Shown: piece after piece, positions 1-7,650 of the stretch
How the letters are laid out: every line of letters starts with the position of its first letter
Numbering within the stretch: the first letter of the stretch is position 1
Origin: Deltaproteobacteria bacterium
GTDB lineage: Bacteria; Desulfobacterota; DSM-4660; Desulfatiglandales; Desulfatiglandaceae
NCBI GenBank assembly: GCA_018644785.1
Contig: JABGPV010000169.1
Coordinates: forward strand, 1-11,539
Direction of reading: 5' to 3'
DNA: 11,539 nt
Position numbers and translations under genes: made by a program
The notes under the pieces: generated by a model
What the model saw: the letters and a program-made list of their open reading frames with translations, nothing else
What the model was told of the DNA's origin: nothing
Database searches by the model: none

Positions 1-596
1 ATATCACCATAGCCTACGGTGGAAAGGGTTATAATGGTAAAGTAGAAAGATGTTGTCAGGTCATGAACAGCCGGATGGAAACCGTTCCCAAGCAAATAGC
101 TGCCGAAAGTACCATAAGCCAGAATGGAGAAAACACCGGTCAAAGAGATGATATAGGTGGCCAGTTTGGTTTGGTGGTCAAAATAACGCCTCAGCGGTAT
201 CATCACCAGAAGCATTACGCCGGGGAAAATGATCCGCTCTCCCCAGTGGTGCTGGGCCAGATTTACCCCGAGGGTTATCAGCAGAAGGATGACGGAAAAT
301 GACCAGGCGGTGGTCAGCCTTCTGACCAGCCCGAAACCCACCAGCACAAGTCCCACACCCAGGATCGCCTGGGTGCTGCTGCCCAGAATGGCGAGGGACT
401 TTTCCAGTCCCATAAATGGGCTGATCTGGCTGAAGGGTAAATGTTCGGAATTGAAGCTTCTCAGGATATTCAACGCACCCCCTGCCACAATGGCGGCCGC
501 CACGGGCCAGTGAGGCCAGAATCCCCACAGCCACCCAAGAAACCGGCGCCAACGGCTGGGACGAACGGGATTCAGCGCTGTTTTGTCCCGGGTCAT
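1..596 (-). CDS. kch: Kch-type potassium channel, N-terminal part (runs off left edge)
   Basis: An open frame starts at ATG 596 and runs off position 1, giving 198 residues. Several hydrophobic segments (roughly 32-48, 68-92, 97-115, 122-135, 146-170) precede a pore helix and the K+ selectivity filter TVGYGD at residues 193-198, in the context FYFTIITLSTVGYGD. From memory, the layout and local sequence resemble E. coli Kch (FYFSIETMSTVGYGD), a six-helix channel that normally continues into a cytoplasmic RCK/TrkA-N domain; that part would lie outside the window. The role is K+ conductance across the inner membrane. The start overlaps the stop of the MglA-like gene as ATGA, and GGAGG lies 8 nt before the ATG inside the upstream gene, so the two are probably translationally coupled. 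The channel family is clear from the filter; orthology to Kch rather than another 2TM/6TM channel is an inference. Confidence 0.88.
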   Translation of the reverse strand, partial: MTRDKTALNPVRPSRWRRFLGWLWGFWPHWPVAAAIVAGGALNILRSFNSEHLPFSQISPFMGLEKSLAILGSSTQAILGVGLVLVGFGLVRRLTTAWSFSVILLLITLGVNLAQHHWGERIIFPGVMLLVMIPLRRYFDHQTKLATYIISLTGVFSILAYGTFGSYLLGNGFHPAVHDLTTSFYFTIITLSTVGYGD

Positions 597-1207
597 GGTT
601 TATCCTCCAGCTTGCTTTGAAGGGATTGCAGGGTAAGCTTCAGGCACTCTTTCAGGGTGGCACCAACGCCCTGGCCGTTGAAGGCGCTGGCGGAAAAAGA
701 AGGGACCTGCAATTGACGGTTCATGTCTTTCTCCATGTTTTCCACGGACAGCAGACGGATCCCCTCTTTTTGGAGATCCCTTTTGTTGTATTGAAGTACC
801 AAAGGAATTTCCGAAATTTTCAAGCCGTACCCGCTGAGGTTTTTCTGAAGATTCTGTAACGACAAAATATTGTGTTCACGCCTTAGAAGAAGTGAATCGG
901 CCACAAACACCAATCCGTCAACACCTCTCAAAACTACTTTCCTAGTGGCGTTATACCGCACCTGACCGGGGACCGTGTAGAGCTGAACCCGTATGTCATA
1001 GCCCCGTATCTTTCCAAGCTTAAGGGGTAGAAAATCAAAGAAAAGGGTGCGATCGCCCTTTGTATTAATGGAAATCATTTCCCCGGTCGTCTGCTTCCGG
1101 TAGGTTTTGAAAATATATTCCAGGTTGGTCGTTTTTCCACCCCGTCCGGGCCCGTAGAATACGATTTTACATTCCATTTCTTTGGTTTTGAAGTTGAGAT
1201 TGGCCAT
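593..1207 (-). CDS. mglA: MglA-like Ras-family GTPase
   Basis: This 204-aa protein is full length for bacterial MglA. The P-loop GPGRGGKT is at residues 19-26, the switch II/PM3 region reads TVPGQ (78-82), the guanine-specificity motif NKRD is at 141-144, and a SAS/SAF G5 region lies near 172-175. Thr78 in place of the usual Ras Asp is the hallmark of MglA, which in Myxococcus sets the leading pole for gliding and type IV pili when GTP-bound. The P-loop differs from Myxococcus (GPGLCGKT) at two residues. ATG 1207 has a GGAG about 10 nt upstream. No MglB/roadblock partner lies beside it. It is divergent from a PilB/GspE-type ATPase gene, which suggests a link to pilus or secretion polarity, and overlaps the potassium channel gene downstream. 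Family assignment is secure; the cellular role is inferred. Confidence 0.93.
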   Translation of the reverse strand: MANLNFKTKEMECKIVFYGPGRGGKTTNLEYIFKTYRKQTTGEMISINTKGDRTLFFDFLPLKLGKIRGYDIRVQLYTVPGQVRYNATRKVVLRGVDGLVFVADSLLLRREHNILSLQNLQKNLSGYGLKISEIPLVLQYNKRDLQKEGIRLLSVENMEKDMNRQLQVPSFSASAFNGQGVGATLKECLKLTLQSLQSKLEDKP

Positions 1208-1227
1208 ATGATCGCGTCTCCGTAATC

Positions 1228-1257
1228 AGCATATTCAAAAAAACCGGAACCCGTCAA
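1228..1257 (-). promoter_or_regulatory. Possible sigma-70 promoter for the mglA-kch pair
   Basis: On the minus strand TTGACG (1257-1252) is followed after 18 bases by TATGCT (1233-1228), a 5/6 and 4/6 match to -35 and -10. The predicted start near 1221 would leave a very short leader that begins at the ribosome site, so this is tentative. Confidence 0.3.
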
Positions 1258-1291
1258 GCAACTTTTTGAGATAAGCGGCACAACTTACTTC

Positions 1292-1319
1292 TTGACACTG
1301 TTTGGTAGTTTTCTTTAGT
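1292..1319 (+). promoter_or_regulatory. Possible sigma-70 promoter for the TPR-ATPase gene
   Basis: A perfect -35 TTGACA (1292-1297) is followed after 16 bases by TTTAGT (1314-1319), a 4/6 match to -10. It leaves a leader of about 65 nt before ATG 1390. The -35 is strong and the -10 is ordinary. It is divergent from the candidate mglA promoter, so a shared regulator in 1208-1389 is possible. Confidence 0.4.
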
Positions 1320-1389
1320 CTCATTATAGCGTTAAAGATCATTTTGAAACTGCGGACCGGCTTTTGCCGTTTTTGTAGGTATTGGAAAG

Positions 1390-3729
1390 ATGGATTTTGA
1401 TACCGGAATAAAAGAAGCTGAAATTTATCGTTCCATGGGGTTACTCAATGAATCCTTGATCGTTTATGATGAAGTCCTGGCGGCAATTCCAAATGATGAT
1501 ACCAAGCACACGGAATTCATCAAAAAATCGATTCGGGTTCTGAAGAAGGAAATCGAGAGCCAGGAAACCCACGCCCCAGCGATCTCCCAGAAAGAAATTT
1601 CGGTCATCAGGGAGGCAATTGCCGTCGACGGACAAAGCGGCATACTGGATAATGCTCTGGCCTTCAAGCAGTTGGGGTTGATGAATGAAGCCGTCACTGA
1701 ATATGAAAAGTTGTTCGAAACAGATTATCCCATAATCAAAATCATTCCGGATTTTGTGGAATGCCTGCTGAATCTGGTTCATCCCGATGATGTCGTGAAG
1801 CGACTCCATCAGGTAGTTGGGAAACTGGACCTTCAGAGTCCACAGTTGGCCCAGATCCGGTTTTCACTGGGGCTTCAACTGGAAGACGGGGGGCATAAAG
1901 ACCTGGCCCTTGATCAGTTCAAATCCGCTTCGAAACTGGATCCTGCAAACCGCGAAATTGCGCAGAAATTGAAACTCGGTCTGTCAGCGGTTTCCCCCGG
2001 TTCCAGATACAGTTATCTCCTTAAGAAGCGAAGCGTAACCCTTTCCCAGCTTCAGCAGGCCCTGACAATTTCTAAAAAAATAGACAAAAGCGTGGAATTT
2101 GTGCTGATCGATCATTTCAAGGTCAGTCGGGAAACCATCGGAAAATCCCTTTCTGAATTCTATGATTGTCCATTTCGAACCTTTGATGCGGATTTGCCGG
2201 TTCCCGTTGAGATCATCCGTAATTTAAAACAGGCCTATCTTTTACACGCCGGATGGGTGCCCTTGAGTTGGAGTAAAAAGGGCTTGGAAATTCTCATGGA
2301 TGATCCCAGGGACCTGAGGAAAATCGATCAGGTTACCGGATTGATGAAAGCCACCCGAATTGAGTTTTCGGTGGGTATCAGGGAGGATATTGAGCGGTTT
2401 ATTCAGCATTTCTTCGAAAATAAACCCGAAAAACCCGATGAAGCTATGCTCGAAGAACTGGACATGATTTCCTTTGTCAGCTTTGAGGAAGAGGAGGAAG
2501 ACGAGGTCGATCATACGCTGAACGAGTCCTCAAGTAAAATCGTCAAATTGATTGACCAGGTGATCGTCACCGCTTTCAGGAACAATGCATCAGATATTCA
2601 TATCGAGCCTTCCGTTATTTCCAAAAAAACCCATATCCGCTTTCGAACGGACGGGGTTTGTCAGAACTATATCGAAGTGCCCATCAGCATGGCCAGAGGC
2701 ATGATTTCGCGAATTAAAATCATGGCAGGTCTGGATATCGCTGAAAAGCGATTGCCCCAGGATGGAAAAATCAAGTTTAAACGCAAAGGCATCCGACCCT
2801 TTGAACTGCGGCTGGCCACCCTGCCCACCGCAGGGGGGGTTGAGTCTGCTGCCCTGCGGATACTGGCCGATCCCGGCGCCATGAAGTTGGAGGATATGGG
2901 CCTCAATGACCGAAACATTGCGGTTCTCAAGAAGACGATCCAGCAGCCCCATGGTTTAATACTGGCGGCAGGCCCGACGGGCTCCGGGAAAACCACGGCT
3001 CTGCATGCGGCGTTAGGGGTAATCAATGAACCGAACATCAAAATATGGACCGCAGAGGATCCCGTTGAAATCACCCAGCCGGGCATGAGTCAGGTGGAAG
3101 TGAAGCCTAAAATCGGCCTCGATTTTGCCCGAGTCATGCGATCTTTTCTGAGGGCAGACCCCGATGTGATCATGATCGGCGAAATGCGCGATTTTGAGAC
3201 CGCATCCATCGCTGTGGAGGCTTCACTTACCGGGCATCTTGTGTTTTCAACCCTGCACACCAACAGTGCACCGGAGACAGTCACCCGGTTGTTGGATATG
3301 GGATTGAATACACTTAATTTTTCAGATGCTTTCCTGTGCGTACTGGCCCAGCGGTTGATTCGCAGGCTTTGTCTTGCCTGTCGTAAGGGATATCATCCTT
3401 CAAAAGAAGCGTATGATGAGATTGTAAATGATTACGGGATTGAATATTTCAACGCAACAGGAATTGAATACTCTGAAAAGCTGCTCCTTTATGCGCCCGT
3501 GGGTTGTGAGGAATGTTCACAAACCGGATACAAAGGGCGAATGGTGATTCATGAACTCATGGAAGGCACACCCCACATTAAACAATTGATAAAGGAACGG
3601 GCAAACCTTGAAATCCTTTTGGCACAGTCGTTAAAAGAAGGGATGACAACGCTGAAGCAGGATGGTATTGAAAAAGTGTTTAAAGGATTGACAGATATCC
3701 ATGAGGTGCGGCGGATCTGCATCAAATAG
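1390..3729 (+). CDS. GspE/PilB-type secretion or type IV pilus assembly ATPase with TPR-like N-terminus
   Basis: This 779-aa protein is longer than typical GspE/PilB (about 500-570 aa). Residues 1 to about 195 are helical and TPR-like (for example GLMNEAVTEYEKLFE and GGHKDLALDQFKSASKLDP). Residues about 207-340 resemble the MshEN/T2SSE N-terminal domain, the type that binds nucleotides or c-di-GMP in relatives. An acidic linker (EEEEEDE, near 372) leads to the motor: ASDIHIEP, Walker A GPTGSGKT (528-535), Walker B IMIGEMRD with catalytic Glu598, and a His box GHLVFSTLHTN (His616, His623). A zinc-binding tetracysteine is formed by C661, C664, C706 and C709; four cysteines favour GspE/PilB assembly ATPases over PilT retraction motors. 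ATG 1390 is preceded by AGGT and GGAAAG. No secretin, pilin or platform gene is in the window, so it is an orphan ATPase. Assembly of type IV pili, type II secretion or MSHA-like pili cannot be separated from the sequence alone. Confidence 0.92.
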   Translation: MDFDTGIKEAEIYRSMGLLNESLIVYDEVLAAIPNDDTKHTEFIKKSIRVLKKEIESQETHAPAISQKEISVIREAIAVDGQSGILDNALAFKQLGLMNEAVTEYEKLFETDYPIIKIIPDFVECLLNLVHPDDVVKRLHQVVGKLDLQSPQLAQIRFSLGLQLEDGGHKDLALDQFKSASKLDPANREIAQKLKLGLSAVSPGSRYSYLLKKRSVTLSQLQQALTISKKIDKSVEFVLIDHFKVSRETIGKSLSEFYDCPFRTFDADLPVPVEIIRNLKQAYLLHAGWVPLSWSKKGLEILMDDPRDLRKIDQVTGLMKATRIEFSVGIREDIERFIQHFFENKPEKPDEAMLEELDMISFVSFEEEEEDEVDHTLNESSSKIVKLIDQVIVTAFRNNASDIHIEPSVISKKTHIRFRTDGVCQNYIEVPISMARGMISRIKIMAGLDIAEKRLPQDGKIKFKRKGIRPFELRLATLPTAGGVESAALRILADPGAMKLEDMGLNDRNIAVLKKTIQQPHGLILAAGPTGSGKTTALHAALGVINEPNIKIWTAEDPVEITQPGMSQVEVKPKIGLDFARVMRSFLRADPDVIMIGEMRDFETASIAVEASLTGHLVFSTLHTNSAPETVTRLLDMGLNTLNFSDAFLCVLAQRLIRRLCLACRKGYHPSKEAYDEIVNDYGIEYFNATGIEYSEKLLLYAPVGCEECSQTGYKGRMVIHELMEGTPHIKQLIKERANLEILLAQSLKEGMTTLKQDGIEKVFKGLTDIHEVRRICIK

Positions 3730-3757
3730 CAATGAACTGCAAAATAGATAGCGCCCA

Positions 3758-3796
3758 TCCACAAATGGAACACGAACAAATTTTCTCATTTGTGGA
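3758..3796. repeat. Perfect 10-bp inverted repeat between the ATPase and receiver-PAS genes
   Basis: TCCACAAATG (3758-3767) and CATTTGTGGA (3787-3796) are exact reverse complements separated by 19 bases. No T-run follows the second arm (CGGACACTAG), so it is a poor intrinsic terminator on the plus strand. It could be a DNA-binding site, with two half-sites about 29 bp centre to centre, or an mRNA hairpin. It lies 28 bases after the ATPase stop and 52 bases before the next start. Confidence 0.6.
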
Positions 3797-3848
3797 CGGA
3801 CACTAGATATATCAGAACCAGTACTTTTCGATAAAACCGAGGTCTGAC

Positions 3849-4655
3849 ATGCCAGAAAATGCCTTAATTGTGGATAATGATTTCTTTTTTGTGAAATTCC
3901 TGGGAGATTTGCTTAAAGAGAGGGGTCTCAATGTGTTTCAAGCCTATGACGGCAAACAAGGTATAGCCGTTTTGGAAAACCAAATAGTGAATTATGTTTT
4001 CGTCGACATTATCATGCCCAGGATTGACGGCATGCAATTCATTGATTTTGTACGCGAAAAATATCCAGATGCTGAGTTTTCAATCATCGGTATGTCGGAT
4101 TCCATTATCGAGTTGCGGGAATTGCAAAAAGAGGTGGGCGCAGACTATTATCTTCAGAAACAACCCATTGAAAAAATGCCCGAATATGTGGGCAGATTCA
4201 TGGCGTTCGTTGAAGACGCCCCTTTTCTCTCTTCGTCGGATAAAGACCTGTTTGATCAGAAAACGATCTTTCGTCGACAGGCGACGGTTGATTTGCTGGA
4301 GTCCTTGAGTTTTCAACAGGGAATTATTGAAAGCGCCGGAATGGGAATCATTGTGGTTGAAAGAGACGCCAGAATCGTCTTTGCGAATACATTGGGTCTG
4401 AAAATCTTGAATCAAACGCTCTCGGAAGTATTATCCCATCGCATAACCGAGGTCTTTCCATCAGATGAAAAGAAGAAAATATTGACCGGATTGAAGAGGG
4501 TCGCACGTGACACACAACTGAGGCGGAAATCCCTTGCCGTTATCATGAACAACATCACCGTCCAGATGACTGTTTCAATTCTGAAAGTGGATGGGGAAAT
4601 CGAAGGATGGGTCCTGATCCTCGATACCAAGGATTCCCTGAATGAAATAGAATAA
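3849..4655 (+). CDS. Response-regulator receiver domain fused to a PAS domain, no output domain
   Basis: This 268-aa soluble protein has an N-terminal receiver domain (about 5-122). The acidic pocket is VDND (Asp9, Asp11), the phosphoacceptor is Asp53 in FVDIIMP, the Ser/Thr position is Ser83 in IIGMSDS, and the conserved Lys is Lys104 (LQKQP). All key residues are present, so phosphorylation is expected. After a linker (123-150), residues about 152-262 look like a PAS sensor fold (GIIVVERDARIVFANTLGLKI). There is no DNA-binding, GGDEF, EAL or kinase domain, so it probably signals by protein contact. GAGG lies 6 nt before ATG 3849. It follows the TPR-ATPase by 119 bases on the same strand, so a role in steering that machine is plausible but inferred. 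The gene is convergent with the cupin gene, with 13 bases between their stops. Confidence 0.85.
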   Translation: MPENALIVDNDFFFVKFLGDLLKERGLNVFQAYDGKQGIAVLENQIVNYVFVDIIMPRIDGMQFIDFVREKYPDAEFSIIGMSDSIIELRELQKEVGADYYLQKQPIEKMPEYVGRFMAFVEDAPFLSSSDKDLFDQKTIFRRQATVDLLESLSFQQGIIESAGMGIIVVERDARIVFANTLGLKILNQTLSEVLSHRITEVFPSDEKKKILTGLKRVARDTQLRRKSLAVIMNNITVQMTVSILKVDGEIEGWVLILDTKDSLNEIE

Positions 4656-4668
4656 TGCCTTTTATCTT

Positions 4669-4986
4669 TTATATGGGGGGCGCAATGGTCACGAGAACGC
4701 GCATTGAACCCGTAGCCCGTATTCCATGGGGTTCGCTGATGTCGCTGACGAGAATATCGCCCGCTTTGGCGGTAATGGTTTCGCCGTCTTTTGCGAGGAA
4801 AAGCCCTTCTCCTTCCAGAACGACGATGCTCAACTGGCCCTCAATGTTATGGGAATGAATGGGAAGCTCCTGGCCGGGCTTAAAATTGAAATTCAGGATT
4901 TTGAAGTGCTGGGAGTCATGCACCAGCAGTCGGCTCATGTGGAGGTCATTGAAATCATTTTCCGCGAAGATATCGACTTTCTTCAT
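4669..4986 (-). CDS. Small single-domain cupin protein
   Basis: This 105-aa protein has one cupin barrel. Motif 1 is PGQELPIHSHNIEGQ, with His44 and His46 as the usual metal-binding pair; the customary Glu position reads Glu49 or Gln51. Motif 2 is AGDILVSDISEPHGI, with Pro86 and His87. Spacing between the HxH pair and the following GEG turn is about two residues longer than the textbook motif. The three His and one Glu/Gln could hold Fe, Mn or Ni, but the substrate cannot be told. ATG 4986 has AGGGAG about 10 nt upstream. It lies directly downstream of hcp, only 22 bases past a strong hairpin and with no promoter visible in that gap, so its expression probably depends on readthrough from hcp. 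Confidence 0.85.
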   Translation of the reverse strand: MKKVDIFAENDFNDLHMSRLLVHDSQHFKILNFNFKPGQELPIHSHNIEGQLSIVVLEGEGLFLAKDGETITAKAGDILVSDISEPHGIRATGSMRVLVTIAPPI

Positions 4987-5008
4987 TCTCTTTCTCCCTC
5001 TGACTTAA

Positions 5009-5044
5009 AAGGTCATGCGACCGGCTTTTCGGTCGCATGACCTT
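5009..5044 (-). terminator. Perfect 15-bp hairpin after hcp (terminator or attenuator)
   Basis: AAGGTCATGCGACCG (5009-5023) and its exact reverse complement (5030-5044) flank a 6-base loop. Read on the minus strand the stem begins about 10 bases after the hcp stop and ends in CCTTTTAAG, a short T-run. This suits a partial intrinsic terminator or an mRNA 3'-end stabiliser that sets the hcp to cupin ratio. On the plus strand there is no T-run. Confidence 0.75.
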
Positions 5045-5054
5045 CAATTAGCCG

Positions 5055-6719
5055 TTAATTTCCCGCCATCATGGCTTCAACGTCCGCAGCCACTTCACCG
5101 GTGGGCTTAATATCAAAATTCTCAACCAATACTTTCAGCACGTTCGGGGATACGAATGCCGGGAGTGTCGGCCCTAAACGGATGCCCTTGACACCCAGAT
5201 GGAGCAGTGCGAGGAGAACAGCGCACGCTTTCTGTTCATACCACCCGACGTCAAAAGAAAGGGGAAGGTCATTGATGTGATCCAGCCCGAACACTTCCTG
5301 TAATTTTAAGGCAATCACGGCCAGGGAATAGCTGTCGTTGCATTGCCCCGCATCCAGCACCCGTGGAATTCCTCCGATATCGCCCAGATCCAGCTTGTTA
5401 TAGCGATATTTTGCGCAACCAGCGGTCAGAATAACCGCGTCTTTCGGCAGCTGTTCAGCCACTTCGGTGAAATAATTTCGGGATTTAAAGCGTCCGTCGC
5501 ATCCGGCCATGACGATAAACCGTTTAATGGCGCCGCTCTTGACCGCATCCACCACCTTATCCGCCAGTGCCAGGACCTGGTTGCGGGCAAAGCCCCCCAC
5601 AATCTTGCCGGTTTCAATTTCGGTGGGAGCTTGGCATGTTTTGGCCTGATTGATTATTCCGGAGAAATCTTTTGCGCCCCCGTTAGCCCTGTCCGATATA
5701 TGACTGGCGCCCGGGTAACCGGTCATGCCGGTGGTAAATAACCGGTTCAGATAGGTATTTTCCTTTTTGAGGGGAACAAGACAGTTGGTGGTCATAAGGA
5801 TGGGACCGTTGAAGGATTCAAATTCATCGTTCTGGCGCCACCAGGAACTGCCATAGTTTCCCACAAGATGATCATATTTTTTGAACGCTGGATAATAGTT
5901 GCACGGCAGCATCTCGCCGTGGGTGTATACGTCCACGCCCGTACCTTCTGTTTGTTCCAGCAATTCCGCCATGTCTTTCAAGTCATGGCCGCTGATCAAA
6001 ATGCCCGGGTTATTGCCCACCCCGATATTTACTTCCGTTAGCTCGGGATGGCCGTAAGTGCTCGTATTGGCTTCGTCCAGAAGGGCCATGGTAGTCACCG
6101 CCATCTCCCCGCATTTGAGTACCATTCCCACCATTTCGTCAACGGTCAAATCCTTGGTGGTGGAGGCCAATGCTTCCATAAAGAACCGATAGATGTCATC
6201 ATTTTCGTACCCCAGAATAGCCGCATGATCCGCATAGGCAGCCACACCCTTAAGTCCGATAATCAGCAGCTCCCTGAGGGACCGGACATCTTCATTTTCG
6301 GTAGCCATAATGCCCACTTCTTTGGCCTTGGCCTGGAATGTGGATGTATCTTGTGAAAACCAGGTTGCGGCATCAGGCAAAGCCTTTGAAAAAGCCTGTC
6401 CATTCTTCTCCTGATAAGCGGCCAGAAATTTGTTCTTGATATCTTCCCTGACGTTTAACGCCTCTTTGATCCGGGAAATAAACCTGTCATCATCCCAGTT
6501 TCCATTGGTAATGGTGGAAAAAAGGCTTTCCGAAACAGATTTCCCGGTAGCTTGATCCAGGACCCCCAGTTCAGCGGCCTTTTCCCCATAAACGCCAATG
6601 CCCTTCAACACGTGGATAAGCAGGTCCTGCAGATTGGCGGTTTCCTCCGGTTTTCCACACACACCCTTAACGGTGCATCCCTGGTTTTTCGCCGTTTCCT
6701 GACATTGAAAACAAAACAT
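5055..6719 (-). CDS. hcp: Hybrid cluster protein, class I (hydroxylamine / NO reductase)
   Basis: This 554-aa cytoplasmic iron-sulfur enzyme matches Desulfovibrio Hcp in length. The N-terminal cysteines C3, C6, C15 and C21 (CX2CX8CX5C) are the class I pattern that binds a [4Fe-4S] cluster; E. coli-type Hcp has a different spacing and a [2Fe-2S] cluster. All hybrid-cluster ligands are visible: His245, Glu269, Cys313, Cys407 (the persulfide position), Cys435, Cys460 and Glu495, each one residue beyond the numbering I recall for D. vulgaris. The family reduces hydroxylamine in vitro and is now viewed mainly as an NO reductase in nitrosative stress. ATG 6719 has AAGGAG 8-9 nt upstream. An HcpR-type palindrome lies 110 bases upstream and a strong hairpin follows the stop. 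No hcr reductase gene is adjacent, as is usual for class I, so the electron donor is unknown. Confidence 0.97.
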   Translation of the reverse strand: MFCFQCQETAKNQGCTVKGVCGKPEETANLQDLLIHVLKGIGVYGEKAAELGVLDQATGKSVSESLFSTITNGNWDDDRFISRIKEALNVREDIKNKFLAAYQEKNGQAFSKALPDAATWFSQDTSTFQAKAKEVGIMATENEDVRSLRELLIIGLKGVAAYADHAAILGYENDDIYRFFMEALASTTKDLTVDEMVGMVLKCGEMAVTTMALLDEANTSTYGHPELTEVNIGVGNNPGILISGHDLKDMAELLEQTEGTGVDVYTHGEMLPCNYYPAFKKYDHLVGNYGSSWWRQNDEFESFNGPILMTTNCLVPLKKENTYLNRLFTTGMTGYPGASHISDRANGGAKDFSGIINQAKTCQAPTEIETGKIVGGFARNQVLALADKVVDAVKSGAIKRFIVMAGCDGRFKSRNYFTEVAEQLPKDAVILTAGCAKYRYNKLDLGDIGGIPRVLDAGQCNDSYSLAVIALKLQEVFGLDHINDLPLSFDVGWYEQKACAVLLALLHLGVKGIRLGPTLPAFVSPNVLKVLVENFDIKPTGEVAADVEAMMAGN

Positions 6720-6801
6720 GATGTTTCTCCTTTCCCTTCATTTTAAAGATTCTGATTTATGTTTCGATCTATCGGTTTGGTTTGCCCATGATTCGTTGCC
6801 G

Positions 6802-6843
6802 ACGATACAGCAGCCATACGACCATTGCTTTGACCTAAGTCAA
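6802..6843 (-). promoter_or_regulatory. HcpR-type (CRP/FNR family) operator and candidate hcp promoter
   Basis: TTGACCTAAGTCAA at 6830-6843 differs by one base from the palindrome TTGACCNNGGTCAA attributed to HcpR in sulfate reducers. FNR sites use TTGAT/ATCAA, so the C/G at the fifth position favours HcpR. On the minus strand a TATCGT (6807-6802, 4/6 to -10) would start transcription near 6795, placing the palindrome centre about 41.5 bases upstream, the classic class II activator position. The site is directly read; the -10 and the regulator identity are inferred. Confidence 0.7.
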
Positions 6844-6868
6844 GAGTGGCACTTTTTTGCTTCTTTAT

Positions 6869-7552
6869 TCAGCTTTTTTTCTCAATATTTAAGAGTGCAT
6901 CCCTGGCCGTCTCTCCCACATTACACCGCATGCATCGATGATTAAAAAAGGTCGTATAGTCTGAACTATCCCCTGCCAGGGGCGAAAGGCGGTCCCGGTC
7001 TTCCATCGTTCCGATCAACCCCACAATCCGGGCGGCATGCCCTCTGACAGCCGGATCATCTGATTCGAGGTAGGGGAAAATATGAGATTTTGAACCCCTG
7101 ACAACATGCGGCCTTACCTCCGAAAACCTTGCAATTCCCCAGAGAAGCCCCCGCTGCAACATGGGCAGTTCCAGGTAATTACCATCCCTATTTGCATAAG
7201 AAAGTAAAATGGGTGCATATTCTCCGGCGAGCCCTTCATGGCAGGTCAGAATCTCACCCATGGCCTCGGGCGACCCCCACCCAATGCCTCCCGATTCATC
7301 ATTTAAATTCCACATGAGACGCCGCACAACATCCCTGGCACTTTCCATGTCTTCTTCAGCCAGGTTCCGGACAAAAAGGCCCATGAATGTGACAGCACGC
7401 CACTTGACGATCTCATCCTGACTGTAAAGAAGGGGAAAAAGACCGTTGACAATTTTTCTGGGTGAATCGCGTCCTAATTCCAGCAAACCGGCGGCGGCAT
7501 TACTTCCAGAAAGTATTTCGAGAATCCGCCCCTTGCGAATACGTCCTTTCAA
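6869..7552 (-). CDS. HEAT-repeat-like protein of the DVU0298 family
   Basis: With the chosen TTG start the protein is 227 aa. HEAT-like helical repeats are visible at about residues 45-66 (DEIVKWRAVTFMGLFVRNLA) and 164-181 (DDPAVRGHAARIVGLIG). The central block LMWNLNDESGGIGWGSPE (79-96) is what I recognise as the signature of a family conserved in sulfate reducers and named after DVU0298; its function is unknown. A CMRC motif (Cys207, Cys210) sits near the C-terminus. The frame is open from 7678, immediately after the stop of the preceding gene, with no ATG. Possible starts are TTG 7618 (no ribosome site), GTG 7600 (GAGG 11 nt upstream) and TTG 7552 (GGGAG 8 nt upstream). I chose 7552 because its ribosome site is best and it lies outside a 12-bp inverted repeat that covers 7618. 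Scaffold-like HEAT folds suggest protein binding. Confidence 0.8.
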   Translation of the reverse strand: MKGRIRKGRILEILSGSNAAAGLLELGRDSPRKIVNGLFPLLYSQDEIVKWRAVTFMGLFVRNLAEEDMESARDVVRRLMWNLNDESGGIGWGSPEAMGEILTCHEGLAGEYAPILLSYANRDGNYLELPMLQRGLLWGIARFSEVRPHVVRGSKSHIFPYLESDDPAVRGHAARIVGLIGTMEDRDRLSPLAGDSSDYTTFFNHRCMRCNVGETARDALLNIEKKS

Positions 7553-7560
7553 GGATATTT

Positions 7561-7565
7561 CTCCC
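7561..7565 (-). promoter_or_regulatory. Ribosome binding site that decides the DVU0298-family start
   Basis: GGGAG on the minus strand lies 8 bases before TTG 7552. No comparable site precedes TTG 7618, and the site before GTG 7600 is weaker. Confidence 0.5.
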
Positions 7566-7606
7566 GGAATGTGCGACTCTGTGAGAAGATTACCGTCCAC
7601 GACAAT

Positions 7607-7650
7607 CAGTCCTCGCAAGGGACCGGAATCAGGGTTAGTTGCGAGGACTG
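7607..7650. repeat. Perfect 12-bp inverted repeat between zinc-ribbon and DVU0298-family genes
   Basis: CAGTCCTCGCAA (7607-7618) and TTGCGAGGACTG (7639-7650) are exact reverse complements around a 20-base loop. No T-run follows on either strand, so it is not a standard intrinsic terminator. It starts about 28 bases past the zinc-ribbon stop in the minus-strand transcript and may act as an mRNA stability or processing hairpin, or as a protein-binding site. Confidence 0.7.

Noticed and set aside
6846..6860. Plus-strand TGGCAC followed by TTGC, resembling a sigma-54 promoter
   Set aside because: The GG to GC spacing is one base short, which sigma-54 does not tolerate, and it points into the 3' end of a gene on the other strand.
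7607..7650. 12-bp inverted repeat as an intrinsic terminator
   Set aside because: No T-run follows either arm on either strand; kept only as a repeat.
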